64,000 bases of DNA from an uncultured Dorea sp. (GTDB taxonomy: Bacteria > Bacillota > Clostridia > Lachnospirales > Lachnospiraceae), in NCBI GenBank assembly GCA_910587575.1, contig CAJULU010000003.1, positions 39,729-103,728 on the forward strand. Direction: 5' to 3'. The stretch's first letter is position 1; each line of letters begins with the position of its first letter. Of this stretch, positions 1 to 10,080 are shown piece by piece. The notes below the pieces were generated by a model that did no database searches, was not told the origin of the DNA, and saw nothing but the letters and a program-made list of their open reading frames with translations. A program made the position numbers and the translations under genes.

Positions 1-2
1 TG

Positions 3-737
3 GTGATTGTGATGTGTCTTCCGCCGATTTTTAAGAAGGTGAAGGTAGGCAAGGTTGACACGCCCTCTAAGGAGCACACGATCGAGCAGTATCAGAAGGT
101 GGGCATGAAGATCTTCTTCCCGGCGGTCTGCGTTGGTATCTTTTCGCTGGTTTTTGCATTTTTCAGCAATATCAGTTCGATGGTTGCGGTTACGCTTGGA
201 GTTATTGTTGCAATGATCATTCTGATGGTTTATAATCCTAGTGAGAATAAACCGGTTGTGTTTTTAAAAGAGTCGGAGAGATTTCTTTCCATCATGGGTC
301 CTCTCTGTATGCTTCCGCAGCTTCTTGGCTGTCTGGGAGGCGTGTTTACGGCTGCGGGCGTTGGAGACGTGGTTGCGGGTATTGTTGAGAAGATTGTTCC
401 GAAGGGAAATGTCAATGTGGGAATCATTGTCTTTGCCATCGGTATGGCAATCTTTACCATGATTATGGGAAATGCATTTGCGGCGATCACGGTTATCACC
501 GTGGGAATCGGCGGTCCCTTCGTACTTGCATATGGGGCGGATCCGGTTACGATCGGTATGCTGGCTCTGACCTGTGGTTACTGCGGTACACTGTGTACGC
601 CGATGGCGGCGAACTTTAATATCGTTCCGGTTGCGATCCTGAACATGAAGGACCGCTGGGGCGTTATCAAGAAGCAGCTGGCTGTGGCGGTGATCATGCT
701 GGTGTTCCAGATCGGTTATATGATTATTTTCAAATAG
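3..737 (+). CDS. DUF979 family membrane protein (3' part)
   Basis: C-terminal 244 codons of a polytopic membrane protein; the start lies upstream of the window. About six hydrophobic segments alternate with short loops. The region reading LTCGYCGTLCTPMAANFN near the C-terminus is what I recognise as DUF979. Members of this family usually lie beside a DUF969 protein and a pyroglutamyl-peptidase gene, and here pcp is two genes downstream. This suggests a two-component transporter feeding pyroglutamyl or other small peptides to the downstream peptidases, but the substrate is not known. The next gene follows after 43 bases, so this looks like one operon. Confidence 0.8.
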   Translation: MIVMCLPPIFKKVKVGKVDTPSKEHTIEQYQKVGMKIFFPAVCVGIFSLVFAFFSNISSMVAVTLGVIVAMIILMVYNPSENKPVVFLKESERFLSIMGPLCMLPQLLGCLGGVFTAAGVGDVVAGIVEKIVPKGNVNVGIIVFAIGMAIFTMIMGNAFAAITVITVGIGGPFVLAYGADPVTIGMLALTCGYCGTLCTPMAANFNIVPVAILNMKDRWGVIKKQLAVAVIMLVFQIGYMIIFK

Positions 738-780
738 AGTCCGGAGGATTCCGGTAAGGGATGGGAAGAGATGAGTAGAG

Positions 781-1770
781 ATGTCGCATAATATGGAGCG
801 TGGCGCAAAGATTGTCGTGGAAAAATGGATGCGGGTGAAACCGTGGGATAAGCTTCTGATTGTTACGACCAGGGAACATACGGAAGAAGCAGAAGTGATC
901 CGGCGGTTTGCAGGTGAACGGGTGCATTCTGTGAATACGCTGGTGGTGGAAGATACCGGACGGCATGTGGGTGTGTTCTTTGATACCAATGCAGAGGTGT
1001 TTGACCCGTATTCCGCAGTGATCGCAGCTACGGATTACTCGCTGGTGACCACAAAGGCGGCGAAGCGTGCGATCCAGAAGCACAAGAAGTTTCTGTCTCT
1101 TCCTCTTTCTACCAATGACGGAAGGTCTATGCTGGAATATGATTTCATGACCATGGATATGAAGAAGAGCCGTCTCATGGCGAAGGTGATTATGAAATAT
1201 CTCCGGCACAGTAAGTTTATCCATGTGACGACGCCTGCGGGAACGGATCTTAAGGTATATAAGGAAAACCGGAATCCGGGTTTTTTTAACGGAGTGATTA
1301 AGGATGGGAAGGGATATTCATCTGCCAGCATCGAGGCTTATGTCTCCATCGAAGAGACGAAGACCGCCGGAGTGCTGGTGGTGGACGGTTCTTTCGGATA
1401 TATCGGAAGACCCCGGGAGCCGGTGAGGGTTCTGTTTGAACAGGGAAGGGTCAGGGAGATTGAAGATAGCCCGGAGGGCAGGCGCCTTCTGCAGTATATG
1501 GAGGACTACCGGGATGACAGGATCTTTATTGGCGGTGAGTTTGGAATCGGCCTGAACTCTTACTCCCGCTGCCTTGGGAACTGCTATATTGAGGATGAGT
1601 CGGCATATGGGACTTTTCATATCGGCCTGGGGCGCAATCTTGCACTGGGAGGAATGCAGAATGCCAACGGACATTTTGACCTGGTGTGCCTGGAGCCGGA
1701 TATCTATACGGATAACAGACAGATTATGCAGCAGGGGAAGATTATTATACCGGAACCTGTCGTGTATTAG
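781..1770 (+). CDS. M29-like (thermophilic aminopeptidase family) peptidase
   Basis: A 329-residue soluble protein without signal peptide. The C-terminal half resembles M29 aminopeptidases (AmpS/PepS type): it has a glycine-rich stretch with GEFGIGLN at about residues 253-260 and a GTFHIGLGRN segment near 280 followed by NGHFDLV, where the family keeps metal-binding histidine and acidic residues. M29 enzymes are two-metal exopeptidases; at 329 residues this is shorter than the usual 400 or so, mainly at the N-terminus. It sits between the DUF979 gene and pcp, consistent with a peptide-salvage operon. ATG at 781 follows a GGGAAGAG site. Family assignment is moderate and activity is inferred. 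Confidence 0.65.
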   Translation: MSHNMERGAKIVVEKWMRVKPWDKLLIVTTREHTEEAEVIRRFAGERVHSVNTLVVEDTGRHVGVFFDTNAEVFDPYSAVIAATDYSLVTTKAAKRAIQKHKKFLSLPLSTNDGRSMLEYDFMTMDMKKSRLMAKVIMKYLRHSKFIHVTTPAGTDLKVYKENRNPGFFNGVIKDGKGYSSASIEAYVSIEETKTAGVLVVDGSFGYIGRPREPVRVLFEQGRVREIEDSPEGRRLLQYMEDYRDDRIFIGGEFGIGLNSYSRCLGNCYIEDESAYGTFHIGLGRNLALGGMQNANGHFDLVCLEPDIYTDNRQIMQQGKIIIPEPVVY

Positions 1771-1796
1771 ATTAGACTTTTAGGAGGTAAGTGGCA

Positions 1797-2441
1797 GTGA
1801 AAGTATTAGTGACAGGATTTGACCCCTTCGGGGGAGAGCCGGTGAATCCGGCGTTTGAGGCGGTGAAGCTGCTTCCGGACGAGATTGCGGGCGCAGAGAT
1901 CGTGAAGCTTGAGATACCCACCGTATTTTCTAAGAGCGGCCCGGCCGTGGAGGAAGGGATCCGGAAGTATGAACCGGACGTGGTCATTAATGTAGGACAG
2001 GCGGGCGGACGCTCCTGTGTGACCATTGAGCAGGTGGCGATCAATCTGGCGGAGGCAAGGATTCCGGATAATGCCGGGGAGCAGCCTTCTGACGAACCCA
2101 TTCAGAAGGAAGGGGAACCGGCCTATTATGCAACGATCCCGGTGAAGGCGATTGTGAAGAATGTACGGGATCACGGGATTCCGTGCCACATTTCTTACAC
2201 GGCGGGGACCTACGTGTGCAACAGCGTGATGTATAACGTGCTTCACATGACGGCGAAGAAATATCCGCATATCCGCGCTGGATTTATCCATGTGCCGTTT
2301 GCAGCGCAGCAGGCGGTGGAAAAGCCCAACGGGACACCGTTTATGTCTCTGGAGATGATTGCAAAATCTCTGGAGTATGCCATTGAGGCAACGGTGAAGA
2401 ATAAAGAGGATATTGCGGGAGTGATGGGTGAGACCCATTAG
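1797..2441 (+). CDS. pcp: pyrrolidone-carboxylate peptidase (pyroglutamyl peptidase I)
   Basis: A cytosolic cysteine peptidase (C15) that removes N-terminal pyroglutamate from peptides. It opens with the family signature VLVTGFDPFGGE, and the catalytic triad is visible: Glu78 in VTIEQVA, Cys141 in TYVCNSVMY and His165 in FIHVPF, matching E81/C144/H168 of the Bacillus enzyme. The length of 214 residues is normal. The frame is open from GTG 1791, but GTG 1797 is preferred because it lies 8-9 bases after AGGAGG (1782-1787) and gives the usual MKVLVTGF start. It is the last gene of the DUF979/M29 operon. Confidence 0.95.
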   Translation: MKVLVTGFDPFGGEPVNPAFEAVKLLPDEIAGAEIVKLEIPTVFSKSGPAVEEGIRKYEPDVVINVGQAGGRSCVTIEQVAINLAEARIPDNAGEQPSDEPIQKEGEPAYYATIPVKAIVKNVRDHGIPCHISYTAGTYVCNSVMYNVLHMTAKKYPHIRAGFIHVPFAAQQAVEKPNGTPFMSLEMIAKSLEYAIEATVKNKEDIAGVMGETH

Positions 2442-2550
2442 TAATTTTTATGGGTGTATTGCTTGATGTTATCTCTTTCACACAGGCGTCCGACCGAATA
2501 TGCAGGAACGAGCCTCTGAATAAAAGGGTTGGCTACTGGAAGGAGTATAT

Positions 2551-2578
2551 AAAAGGGGGGCAGACAATGTCTGCCCCC
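2551..2578 (-). terminator. rho-independent terminator of the purine permease gene
   Basis: A 10-bp GC-rich stem, GGGGGCAGAC paired with GTCTGCCCCC around an AAT loop (2556-2578), is followed on the minus strand by CTTTT. It lies 70 bases past the permease stop codon. On the plus strand only GGTATTTT follows, so it could also act weakly for pcp. Confidence 0.8.
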
Positions 2579-2650
2579 GGTATTTTGGACTGGTCATTCC
2601 CGACAGCCACCTTAAAAAGTTACCTGGTAATTATATAGATGATTTGCTTC

Positions 2651-4033
2651 TTATAGGAATAGATATTTCAGTATAAACAATACCGCCAGTACATACATCA
2701 GCAGACTGATCTTCTTTTCTTTCGCCTTTCCCGTAATCAGATTCAATGCCACATAAGAGATCACACCCATGGAAATCCCTTCAGAGATACTATAGAAAAA
2801 CGGCATTGCCGCAATGCAGATATAACACGGCAGAGCCTCGGAAATATCATTAAAATCAATATTCACAACATTTGTCAACATATAGAATCCGACCACAATC
2901 AGCGCCGGCGCCGTTGCAAAGGACGGAATCGCCAGAAAGATCGGAGAGAGGAACAAGGCCAGTCCGAACAGAATCGCAGTGGTTACAGAGGTAAGCCCTG
3001 TCTTGCCGCCTTCTGTGACGCCGGAAGCGCTCTCTACAAATGTGGTAGTAGTGGTGGTTCCCAGTACCGCTCCCGCCGTAGTGGCCACCGCATCCGCCAT
3101 AAGCGCACCTTTGATCCTGGGAAGTTTCCCTTCTTCATCCAGCATATCTGCCTTGGAAGCCACACCAATAAGGGTTCCGATGGTGTCAAACATATCCACA
3201 AATAAGAATGCAAAGATTACCACAATAAAATTCAGTGAAAAGATTCCGCTAAACTGCAGTTTCCCAAATACCGGCATAATACTCGGTACGGACAGTCCGT
3301 TGCTGAAATCGGGAAGAAGACCGTAAAATCCCAGTTCCGGATTGGGAACATAGAGACCCGTAAACTGACAGATGATTCCAAGAATCCAGGTAATCAGAAT
3401 CCCCCACAGAATATTTCCCTTAATATTCTTAATGACCAGAATTCCAGTGATGATTACGCCGATGATCGCAAGCAGAACCGTGATTCCCACATCCTGCATT
3501 CCGGCTGCGGTTCCGTTGGCAAGATTATAACCGTCTATGGAGAACAGTTCCACCAGTGTCGCACCGCTGATTACGATATTCGCATTCTGAAGCCCGATAA
3601 ATGCGATAAACAGACCAATCCCTACGCTGACTGCAGCCTTGAGGTTCAGCGGGATTGCATTAAAGATCGCCTCACGCACATTGGTAAGGGACAGAACGAT
3701 AAAGATAATTCCCTCTACGAACACTGCCGTAAGCGCCACTTCCCATTCGTATCCCATGCCCAGGACCACGGTATAGGCAAAGTAGGCGTTCAGCCCCATT
3801 CCGGGTGCAAGTGCAAAGGGATAATTCGCCAGGAACGCCATCAGAAGCGTACCGAGAAACGATGCAAGTGCGGTTGCCGTAAACACAGCCCCCTGATCCA
3901 TTCCGGCAGCGGCCAGGATGCTTGGATTCACGGCAAGAATGTATGCCATTGTCATAAAAGTGGTAATCCCCGCAAGTACCTCTGTACGGATATCTGTCTT
4001 GTTTTCTTCCAGTTTGAAGAATTTTTCTAACAT
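2651..4033 (-). CDS. NCS2 family (AzgA/PbuG type) purine permease
   Basis: A 460-residue, roughly 12-14 helix cytoplasmic membrane transporter. The N-terminus reads ITTFMTMAYILAVNPSIL followed by LAPGMGLNAYFAY, both hallmarks of the AzgA/PbuG branch of the nucleobase-cation symporters that import hypoxanthine, guanine or adenine. The second signature, ESASGVTEGGKTGLTSV, is at about residues 334-350. The gene is monocistronic, with its own terminator downstream. The leader contains a short perfect hairpin (4086-4103, stem AGTATGC), but no purine-riboswitch core was recognised, which is unusual for this transporter class in Firmicutes. The substrate cannot be narrowed from sequence alone. Confidence 0.9.
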   Translation of the reverse strand: MLEKFFKLEENKTDIRTEVLAGITTFMTMAYILAVNPSILAAAGMDQGAVFTATALASFLGTLLMAFLANYPFALAPGMGLNAYFAYTVVLGMGYEWEVALTAVFVEGIIFIVLSLTNVREAIFNAIPLNLKAAVSVGIGLFIAFIGLQNANIVISGATLVELFSIDGYNLANGTAAGMQDVGITVLLAIIGVIITGILVIKNIKGNILWGILITWILGIICQFTGLYVPNPELGFYGLLPDFSNGLSVPSIMPVFGKLQFSGIFSLNFIVVIFAFLFVDMFDTIGTLIGVASKADMLDEEGKLPRIKGALMADAVATTAGAVLGTTTTTTFVESASGVTEGGKTGLTSVTTAILFGLALFLSPIFLAIPSFATAPALIVVGFYMLTNVVNIDFNDISEALPCYICIAAMPFFYSISEGISMGVISYVALNLITGKAKEKKISLLMYVLAVLFILKYLFL

Positions 4034-4234
4034 CTTCTTCCTCCTTTTCTCTCATGCTGTAGCAATAACATAGATTGATAACCAGAGTATGCCTTCGCAT
4101 ACTACCACTTATTTTAGCAAAATAATGTCTTAAAGTAAATGTTCTCTGTCTATTTTCTTTTATTTTGATATGCGTGTGATATAATAGGAAGTATCATGAT
4201 CAAAAAAGCAACAGAAAAAGGAGACACATATCCC

Positions 4235-5809
4235 ATGAAAAGACGGAAAAGAATTTATCTGTATATGACCGTAATCTTACTGTTTCTCTATGTCGGACTA
4301 GTGACGCTTCTTTACTTTTCCGAATACACCAGCAATAGTGCATCCATCCGTACATTTGGCGATGCATTCTGGTACTCTCTGGTGACGCTGACGACTGTGG
4401 GTTATGGAGACCTGACGCCGGTAACGCCTCTGGGGCATGCGGTTGGAGTAGTTTTTCTGTTCCTGTCCGCAGGCATGATGATGACATTATTCGGGGCAGT
4501 GATATCCTTTGTCACAAGTGAAGGGCTGCCTTTTCTTATGCTTGGATTTCAGCGGAAGAAAAACTGGTACTATTTTGCAGATTATGGTGCGGAAGCAAAC
4601 ACGCTGGCAGGCAACATCTATAAGGAAGATTCGGAGGCCGTAATCATTTTCGGAGAGAAAAGGGATGAACAGATGGAATTTCCGGATTATCCCTGCCTGT
4701 TTATCAGCGCATCGCCGGCCCGGATTGTAGCATGTAAGAAAGGGACTGGTTCGGAATGCAAGATTTTTCTGATGAAGGAAAATGATATCGGAGTGAACAG
4801 CCGTGCAATTGATTTACATAAATTACCTGTCAAAGTCTATGCCAGGACGACCAACGGACACGACCATCTTTCGGGAAATATTAATTTTTTTCACAGCTAT
4901 GACTGCTGTGCCAGGCAATACTGGCGTTCCAGAGCGCTTTGCAGCCATGAAAATACGATTATACTGATTGGATTCGGGAACTATGGCCGCTGCATTCTGG
5001 AACGGGCAATCCTTACGAATATCATTTCTGCAGATCAGCATGTGGCTTATCATATCTTTGGAGATGCAGGAGAATTTCTTGCCATGCACAGCCATCTCCA
5101 CGAGATGTTTTCGATGGGGGAAGAGTCTGAGAAGAGAGACTCCCTCATCTTCCACGAAGAGATCTGGGAAACGAACCATACGCTTTTAGAGCGGGCGGAC
5201 CGAATTATCATCTGTCCGGATGACGAACCGGAAGGCTGGAACATCTTCTGGCGGCTGGATCAGTACTATAAGATCTGCGGACAGATTCATCTGCATAGTA
5301 ACCGCAAGGCTCCCGGTGTGTCTTATTTCGGAACCAATGAGGAGATCTACACTCCAAATCAGATTATGCGGACTGCTCTGAACCGGGCGGCGATTACGAT
5401 CAATGAGATTTTCTGCAGATCCGTGTCTTATCCGACTCTTAGCTGGGACGAACTGGATGATTTCCACAGAGAGTCTAAAATCACTGCTGCGGATCATATC
5501 CTGATGAAAATCCGTATTCTTCTGAAAGACGAGACGATTACAGATTTTACGACAGAAACAGTAGAAAAAGCATATCAGAAATATTGTGAAACAAAAACGG
5601 ACAGATCCGTACAGGATATGTACCGCAGGATTGACCATCTGCGCTGGCTGCGCTTTTATACTTTTTACAACTGGAGCTACGGACCTGTGCGGGATGATGC
5701 GGCAAGGGTGCATCCCATGCTGTGCTCTTATACGGAGCTCAGTGCAGAACAGAAGAAAGAGCGGGATGCTGCATGGGAACTTCTGGGCAGTTTTTCAGTG
5801 GAACGTTAG
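4235..5809 (+). CDS. two-helix potassium channel with RCK-like cytoplasmic domain
   Basis: The 524-residue product has two N-terminal transmembrane helices around a pore loop containing the K+ selectivity filter TTVGYGD (near residue 53), then a large cytosolic region. At about residue 245 the segment ILIGFGNYGRCILE is a Rossmann GxGxxG motif as in RCK/TrkA-N domains; the rest of the tail is not recognised. A TATAAT box lies at 4180-4185, so the upstream ATG at 4196 would be nearly leaderless. ATG 4235 after AAAAGGAG is therefore the better start. It is likely a ligand-gated K+ channel; the gene stands alone. Confidence 0.8.
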   Translation: MKRRKRIYLYMTVILLFLYVGLVTLLYFSEYTSNSASIRTFGDAFWYSLVTLTTVGYGDLTPVTPLGHAVGVVFLFLSAGMMMTLFGAVISFVTSEGLPFLMLGFQRKKNWYYFADYGAEANTLAGNIYKEDSEAVIIFGEKRDEQMEFPDYPCLFISASPARIVACKKGTGSECKIFLMKENDIGVNSRAIDLHKLPVKVYARTTNGHDHLSGNINFFHSYDCCARQYWRSRALCSHENTIILIGFGNYGRCILERAILTNIISADQHVAYHIFGDAGEFLAMHSHLHEMFSMGEESEKRDSLIFHEEIWETNHTLLERADRIIICPDDEPEGWNIFWRLDQYYKICGQIHLHSNRKAPGVSYFGTNEEIYTPNQIMRTALNRAAITINEIFCRSVSYPTLSWDELDDFHRESKITAADHILMKIRILLKDETITDFTTETVEKAYQKYCETKTDRSVQDMYRRIDHLRWLRFYTFYNWSYGPVRDDAARVHPMLCSYTELSAEQKKERDAAWELLGSFSVER

Positions 5810-5959
5810 ATAAGGCTTATGCATTAAGATATTTTTAAGAATTCTGTCAGGTTTCTTTTAAGTCGGATATCTTATAGTACCTGTGTAAGAAACAACAGGC
5901 AAAATACAGCAGGTAACCGGAAGCCGGACCTGAAGATGTACAGAAACGGAGGGATGTCT

Positions 5960-6667
5960 ATGGAAGCGGATACGATACTGGTGGTAGACGACAATAAAGA
6001 AATCGTATATTCCATCAGCGAACTGCTGAAATACGAAGGGTATCAGGTCGTAAAGGCCTATGACGGCATGGAGGCGCTGGAGGCAATGGAGCGGCAGAGG
6101 ATTGACCTGATTCTGCTGGATGTCATGATGCCAAGGATGAACGGACTGTCTGCGCTTATGAAGCTGCGGGAGAAGAGTAAGATTCCTGTGATTATTCTGT
6201 CGGCAAAGACGGAGGAGAGCGACAAGGTGTCGGGACTGGTGCTGGGAGCGGATGATTATGTGGAGAAGCCTTACCAGCCGGCAGAACTGACGGCAAGGAT
6301 CAAAGCACATCTGCGGCGGTATCACGTCTGGGGAGCGCAGAAGCCCAAGGAGGATGAGGACAGGATTGTCAACGGAGGACTGGTGCTTGATAAGAAGCAG
6401 AAGCTGGTGATTGTGGAAGGGGAGGAGGTGCGCCTGACCGCTACGGAATATAAGATCATGGAGCTTCTGATGGACCATCCGGGGCAGATATTCCCGGCAG
6501 AGCAGATCTATGAGATTGTGTGGAATGAGAAGGCGGATTTTGCCGTTGAGAATACGGTGATGGTGCATATCCGCCATATCCGTGAGAAAGTGGAGATTGA
6601 TTGTAAGAAACCAAGATATGTAAAGGTGGTGTGGGGCATTGGATACAAGATGGAAAAATATGACTGA
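5960..6667 (+). CDS. OmpR/VanR-family response regulator
   Basis: A 235-residue two-component regulator. The receiver domain (about 1-118) has the acidic pair in VVDD, the phosphoacceptor Asp54 in LLLDVMMPR and the KP of EKPYQPAEL. The C-terminal winged helix (about 135-232) has the OmpR pattern LTATEYKIMELL and ends VWGIGYKM. The sequence is closest in feel to VanR-type regulators, but no van resistance genes are present. ATG 5960 is chosen because GGAGGG ends six bases before it; an in-frame ATG at 5954 abuts the site. The gene overlaps its kinase by eight bases, so the two are translationally coupled. Confidence 0.93.
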   Translation: MEADTILVVDDNKEIVYSISELLKYEGYQVVKAYDGMEALEAMERQRIDLILLDVMMPRMNGLSALMKLREKSKIPVIILSAKTEESDKVSGLVLGADDYVEKPYQPAELTARIKAHLRRYHVWGAQKPKEDEDRIVNGGLVLDKKQKLVIVEGEEVRLTATEYKIMELLMDHPGQIFPAEQIYEIVWNEKADFAVENTVMVHIRHIREKVEIDCKKPRYVKVVWGIGYKMEKYD

Positions 6668-7901
6668 TGGAATTTATCTTTTCATTCAGAAGAAATGGAT
6701 TTCGATACCTGGTCTGATTCTGATGGTTTTTGGAGCAGTGGGTTTCTGGATTATGATTACTTACCGGCGGATGTACGACACAAAGACGGTTCTGGCCTTT
6801 GGTGCATTGCTGAATATATGTGTGGGAGTTGGAATCATCCTTCTCTTGAAACAATATCTGAAGAAAAAATATCAGGAGTGTAGTCAGGAGAAGGAATGGG
6901 GCTATGAGAAATGGAAGAGCAGTGAGGCGGATTCCTTTAAGCGGCTTAACAGGGCATTTGCAGTCTGCGCTCTGGCAGCTGTCTGGTATCTGTATAATCT
7001 TGTGTATGGTTATTCCTTTGGCTGGCTTTATAATTATGCCACCGGCTATGTGGTGGTGATCACAGTCCTGGTTCAGTTTCTGGCTGCCAGGAAGATTGTC
7101 GCACAGTTCTGGTGCGGGAAACTGGATGGGGTCATGGGTCAGATGGACCGGAAACTGGAGGAGCGTCTGGAAGAAGCGTTAGAGATAGAACGGAAAAGTC
7201 TTGAGAAGGTATCGCGCAGCGATCAGCTTCGGGTTGATCTGATTACGAATGTCTCTCATGATCTGAAGACACCCCTTACTTCCATGGTGGGCTATCTGGA
7301 ACTGATCAAGAAAGAAGAGTTAAGTGACGTTGTGCGGGATTATATTGATGTGATCTCAGCACGGACAGATAAACTGAAGGAGATGATCAACAGCCTGTTT
7401 TCACTGGCCAAGGCAAGCAGCGGCAACGTGGAGCTGCAGAAAGAAAATTTTGAGGTTAACCGGCTGATCGAACAGATTTTTGCAGACATGGATGACCAGA
7501 TTAAGGAAAGTGAACTGAAGTTTGTCGTACAGCTTGCGAAGGAGAGTACGATGATTTATTCGGATAACACTTATTTTTATCGTATCTGCCAGAATCTGGT
7601 TGAAAATGCGCTGAAGTATTCTGCAAAGGGAACCCGTGTATTTGTGAAGACCTGTCTGAAAGGAGATTCACAAGAGAAACGGAATCTCTGTATCGAGATT
7701 ACCAATACGGCAGGATATCTGATGGATTTTACGAAGGAGGATATTGTAGAGCGGTTTGCGCGAGGGGATCAGTCCAGGACGAGCGAAGGCAACGGACTGG
7801 GGCTGGCGATTGTGAGTACCTATGCAAAGGCGCTGGGAGGAGAGTTTGATATCAAGATTGACTGCGATCAGTTTAAGGCGTGTCTGGAATTTGAAATGTG
7901 A
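6660..7901 (+). CDS. VanS-like sensor histidine kinase
   Basis: A 413-residue membrane histidine kinase. Two hydrophobic pairs in the first 145 residues leave almost no extracellular domain, so it probably senses a membrane or intramembrane cue. The dimerisation helix carries His200 in NVSHDLKTPLTS; the ATPase domain has N-box NLVENALKYS and G-box GNGLGLAIVSTY. The proposed start, ATG 6660 in the ATGACTGA overlap with the regulator stop, is preferred to the upstream TTG. It phosphorylates the regulator encoded just upstream. Target genes are not evident here. Confidence 0.93.
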   Translation: MTDGIYLFIQKKWISIPGLILMVFGAVGFWIMITYRRMYDTKTVLAFGALLNICVGVGIILLLKQYLKKKYQECSQEKEWGYEKWKSSEADSFKRLNRAFAVCALAAVWYLYNLVYGYSFGWLYNYATGYVVVITVLVQFLAARKIVAQFWCGKLDGVMGQMDRKLEERLEEALEIERKSLEKVSRSDQLRVDLITNVSHDLKTPLTSMVGYLELIKKEELSDVVRDYIDVISARTDKLKEMINSLFSLAKASSGNVELQKENFEVNRLIEQIFADMDDQIKESELKFVVQLAKESTMIYSDNTYFYRICQNLVENALKYSAKGTRVFVKTCLKGDSQEKRNLCIEITNTAGYLMDFTKEDIVERFARGDQSRTSEGNGLGLAIVSTYAKALGGEFDIKIDCDQFKACLEFEM

Positions 7902-7927
7902 AAAGCCGTTTTATCTATAATACAAAA

Positions 7928-7968
7928 GAATGCCGGGAAATGACCTCTGAAGTCACTTCCCGGCATTC
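7928..7968 (-). terminator. long hairpin between convergent kinase and chemoreceptor genes
   Basis: Arms GAATGCCGGGAA and TTCCCGGCATTC pair perfectly, and an inner TGAC/GTCA extends the stem across one mismatch. On the minus strand it is followed by TTTTGTATT, a good terminator for the chemoreceptor gene; it probably also halts transcripts from the kinase side. Confidence 0.75.
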
Positions 7969-8006
7969 TCCTGTAAATGAGATAGAATGACAGAGCAACG
8001 GATTCT

Positions 8007-9806
8007 TTATCTGCTGTTGAGTTCATTCTCAAGTAAGTCAAACTGTCCGGTCTTAAGGGCTTTCTGATAATTCTCATTGGCCTGACGGATAAACTCCTCA
8101 TCATTACGCTTCTCTGGCGGTATGTATGCATGCCCCATCTGTCTCTGACGGAGATTGAACTGATTCATTTCCTCTTCAAGAAGCCTTGCGTCTTCACGCA
8201 TCTCTGTACTTGCCGCCGCAGCTTCCTCGTTCACGGACAGATTCGATGTGATGGATTCATTAATAAATTCTACCTGCTCGTGGATACGTGAAATTGCATC
8301 CTCCTGCTTCTGTGAAGAAGTAGAAATATTATTTACCGTCTCAATAATGCTGTCAAGGTCGTCAACAACGTGCTGGAAGGTTTCAAATGCCTCGGAACTG
8401 ATCTGGCTTCCGTCCTTCGTTGCGCGCATCGTATCTTCGATCAGCTGCTTACTCTCATTCGCAGCATCGGCGCTCTTGAGGGCAAGAACACGTACTTCAT
8501 CCGCAACCACAGCAAATCCTTTTCCCGCTTCCCCTGCACGGGCTGCTTCCACAGCGGCGTTCAATGCCAGAATGTTTGTCTGGAAAGCTATGTCATCAAT
8601 CAGTTTGATAACATTGGCAATCTTCTGGGAAGACTTATTGATCTCATCCACAGACTTGACCAGCAGTCCCATCTTGGCATTACTGTCCTGCATATCCTGA
8701 AGGATAGAATGAGAAAGCTCGGTTGCGTGCTGGACTTCCACACCGTTCTGGGTTACAAGATCTCTGGTCTCATCGGTGGAACTGTTCAGTTCATTGATTG
8801 CAACCACCTGCTTTGAGGCAGTGTCCGCCAGCATCTGGCTTGCATTTGCAATATTCTGCGAAGCGGACGCAACGGACATGGCTATCTCAATAATCTTGGC
8901 AAACATAAAGTCATTGGACTGTACAAGGTGGTACAGATTCCTGCCCAGTGAATCCTCCTGGGAGCGGATATTCACGAATACGGTCATGTCGCCCTGGGCG
9001 AGACGTTTCACGACATCCACGTTCTCGTGAATACTCTCTACCATACGCTGGAATGAATGGATCATGGAACCGATCTCATTATCTTCGTTACCTTTCAGTA
9101 TCTTCTGTTCAAAGTCAATCGCATCCGCACCCATGGACAGTTTCTCCGACCATTCGGCCACAGCCGTAATCGGACGGGAAATCTGCTTCGCAGAGCGGTT
9201 CCCATAGAACATTGCAATCAGGAAACCTGCCAGTGCGCATACAATATTCAGTACAATCATGATAAAAATCAGCCGGTCCATCTTCTCAGAAGCCTCATTG
9301 GCAATACTCTCATATTGGGAAGATATCTTGCCCAATCCATCAATGACCTGTTCTGTCAGAGGCTTAAGCTCTTCGGTGAAACGCATATATGCCGCAGATG
9401 AATCTGTCTTTGCGAGTTCCAGAACGTCAGAAGCCAGTGTGTGCATCTCCTGATGGGGATCCTGAATCGCTGTCAGGGTATTGCGAATCGTAGAATCGGA
9501 AAGATCTGAGTCATTCACTCCTGCCATCCATTGACCTAAAAGACAGGTATTGTAATCCAGGCTTCCCTTAAATTCTGTTCCGTTCAGCACACTTTCGTTA
9601 AACAGTTCCAGCCATTCATAATGTTTCGCCAGTGCGGTCTGGGTGGCCGCCTGATTATCGCGGTTACTGGATACGACACGGTAATCCCTGCTGATCTGTA
9701 ATAGAGACACCAGAGAGATTACAACTAACAGACACATTACCAGGATTACATGGCGATATCCTGATAATATCTGTTTTCGGATTGAATTAACCTTTTTTTT
9801 CTTCAT
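8007..9806 (-). CDS. methyl-accepting chemotaxis protein with CZB-like sensor region
   Basis: A 599-residue transmembrane chemoreceptor. It has an N-terminal helix (about 18-40), an extracytoplasmic region to about residue 180, a second helix (about 180-203), HAMP, then the signalling domain with the conserved tip [18 protein letters not shown]. The sensor region holds the spaced pattern [15 protein letters not shown] and PHQEMH, which matches the three-His, one-Cys arrangement of chemoreceptor zinc-binding (CZB) domains. That would make it a zinc or hypochlorite-type sensor, placed outside the membrane rather than at the usual cytoplasmic C-terminus. No che genes are nearby. Confidence 0.88.
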   Translation of the reverse strand: MKKKKVNSIRKQILSGYRHVILVMCLLVVISLVSLLQISRDYRVVSSNRDNQAATQTALAKHYEWLELFNESVLNGTEFKGSLDYNTCLLGQWMAGVNDSDLSDSTIRNTLTAIQDPHQEMHTLASDVLELAKTDSSAAYMRFTEELKPLTEQVIDGLGKISSQYESIANEASEKMDRLIFIMIVLNIVCALAGFLIAMFYGNRSAKQISRPITAVAEWSEKLSMGADAIDFEQKILKGNEDNEIGSMIHSFQRMVESIHENVDVVKRLAQGDMTVFVNIRSQEDSLGRNLYHLVQSNDFMFAKIIEIAMSVASASQNIANASQMLADTASKQVVAINELNSSTDETRDLVTQNGVEVQHATELSHSILQDMQDSNAKMGLLVKSVDEINKSSQKIANVIKLIDDIAFQTNILALNAAVEAARAGEAGKGFAVVADEVRVLALKSADAANESKQLIEDTMRATKDGSQISSEAFETFQHVVDDLDSIIETVNNISTSSQKQEDAISRIHEQVEFINESITSNLSVNEEAAAASTEMREDARLLEEEMNQFNLRQRQMGHAYIPPEKRNDEEFIRQANENYQKALKTGQFDLLENELNSR

Positions 9807-9860
9807 TTCATCATTCCTCTTTTTGCAGTTGTATTGATCCTGTAGTTCAAATCTTTTTTT

Positions 9861-9889
9861 ATTATATCAAAACCTATGTGAATGTTCAA
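9861..9889 (-). promoter_or_regulatory. sigma-A promoter of the chemoreceptor gene
   Basis: On the minus strand TTGAAC (9884-9889) and TATAAT (9861-9866) are separated by 17 bases, about 55 bases upstream of the start codon. Confidence 0.65.
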
Positions 9890-10080
9890 GTAGGGATGTA
9901 TGAAAATAATAACTTTTACTGTTTTCCAGGTGATTTTACAGATTTTTTTCTATAATACACATGTGGATAGTAAAATATTGAGATATGGATAGAAAAAGCC
10001 GGGACAGGCAGCCGGGAATATGCTAAAATTAAAAAAATCTGCATTCTGCATATATAGAAAGGAAGGAGGGAGCAGAAAAG

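Noticed and set aside
2450..2638. 62-codon frame after pcp
   Set aside because: It runs through the terminator stem and resembles no protein.
4034..4195. Possible purine riboswitch ahead of the permease
   Set aside because: Only one small hairpin; the three-way junction sequence was not found.
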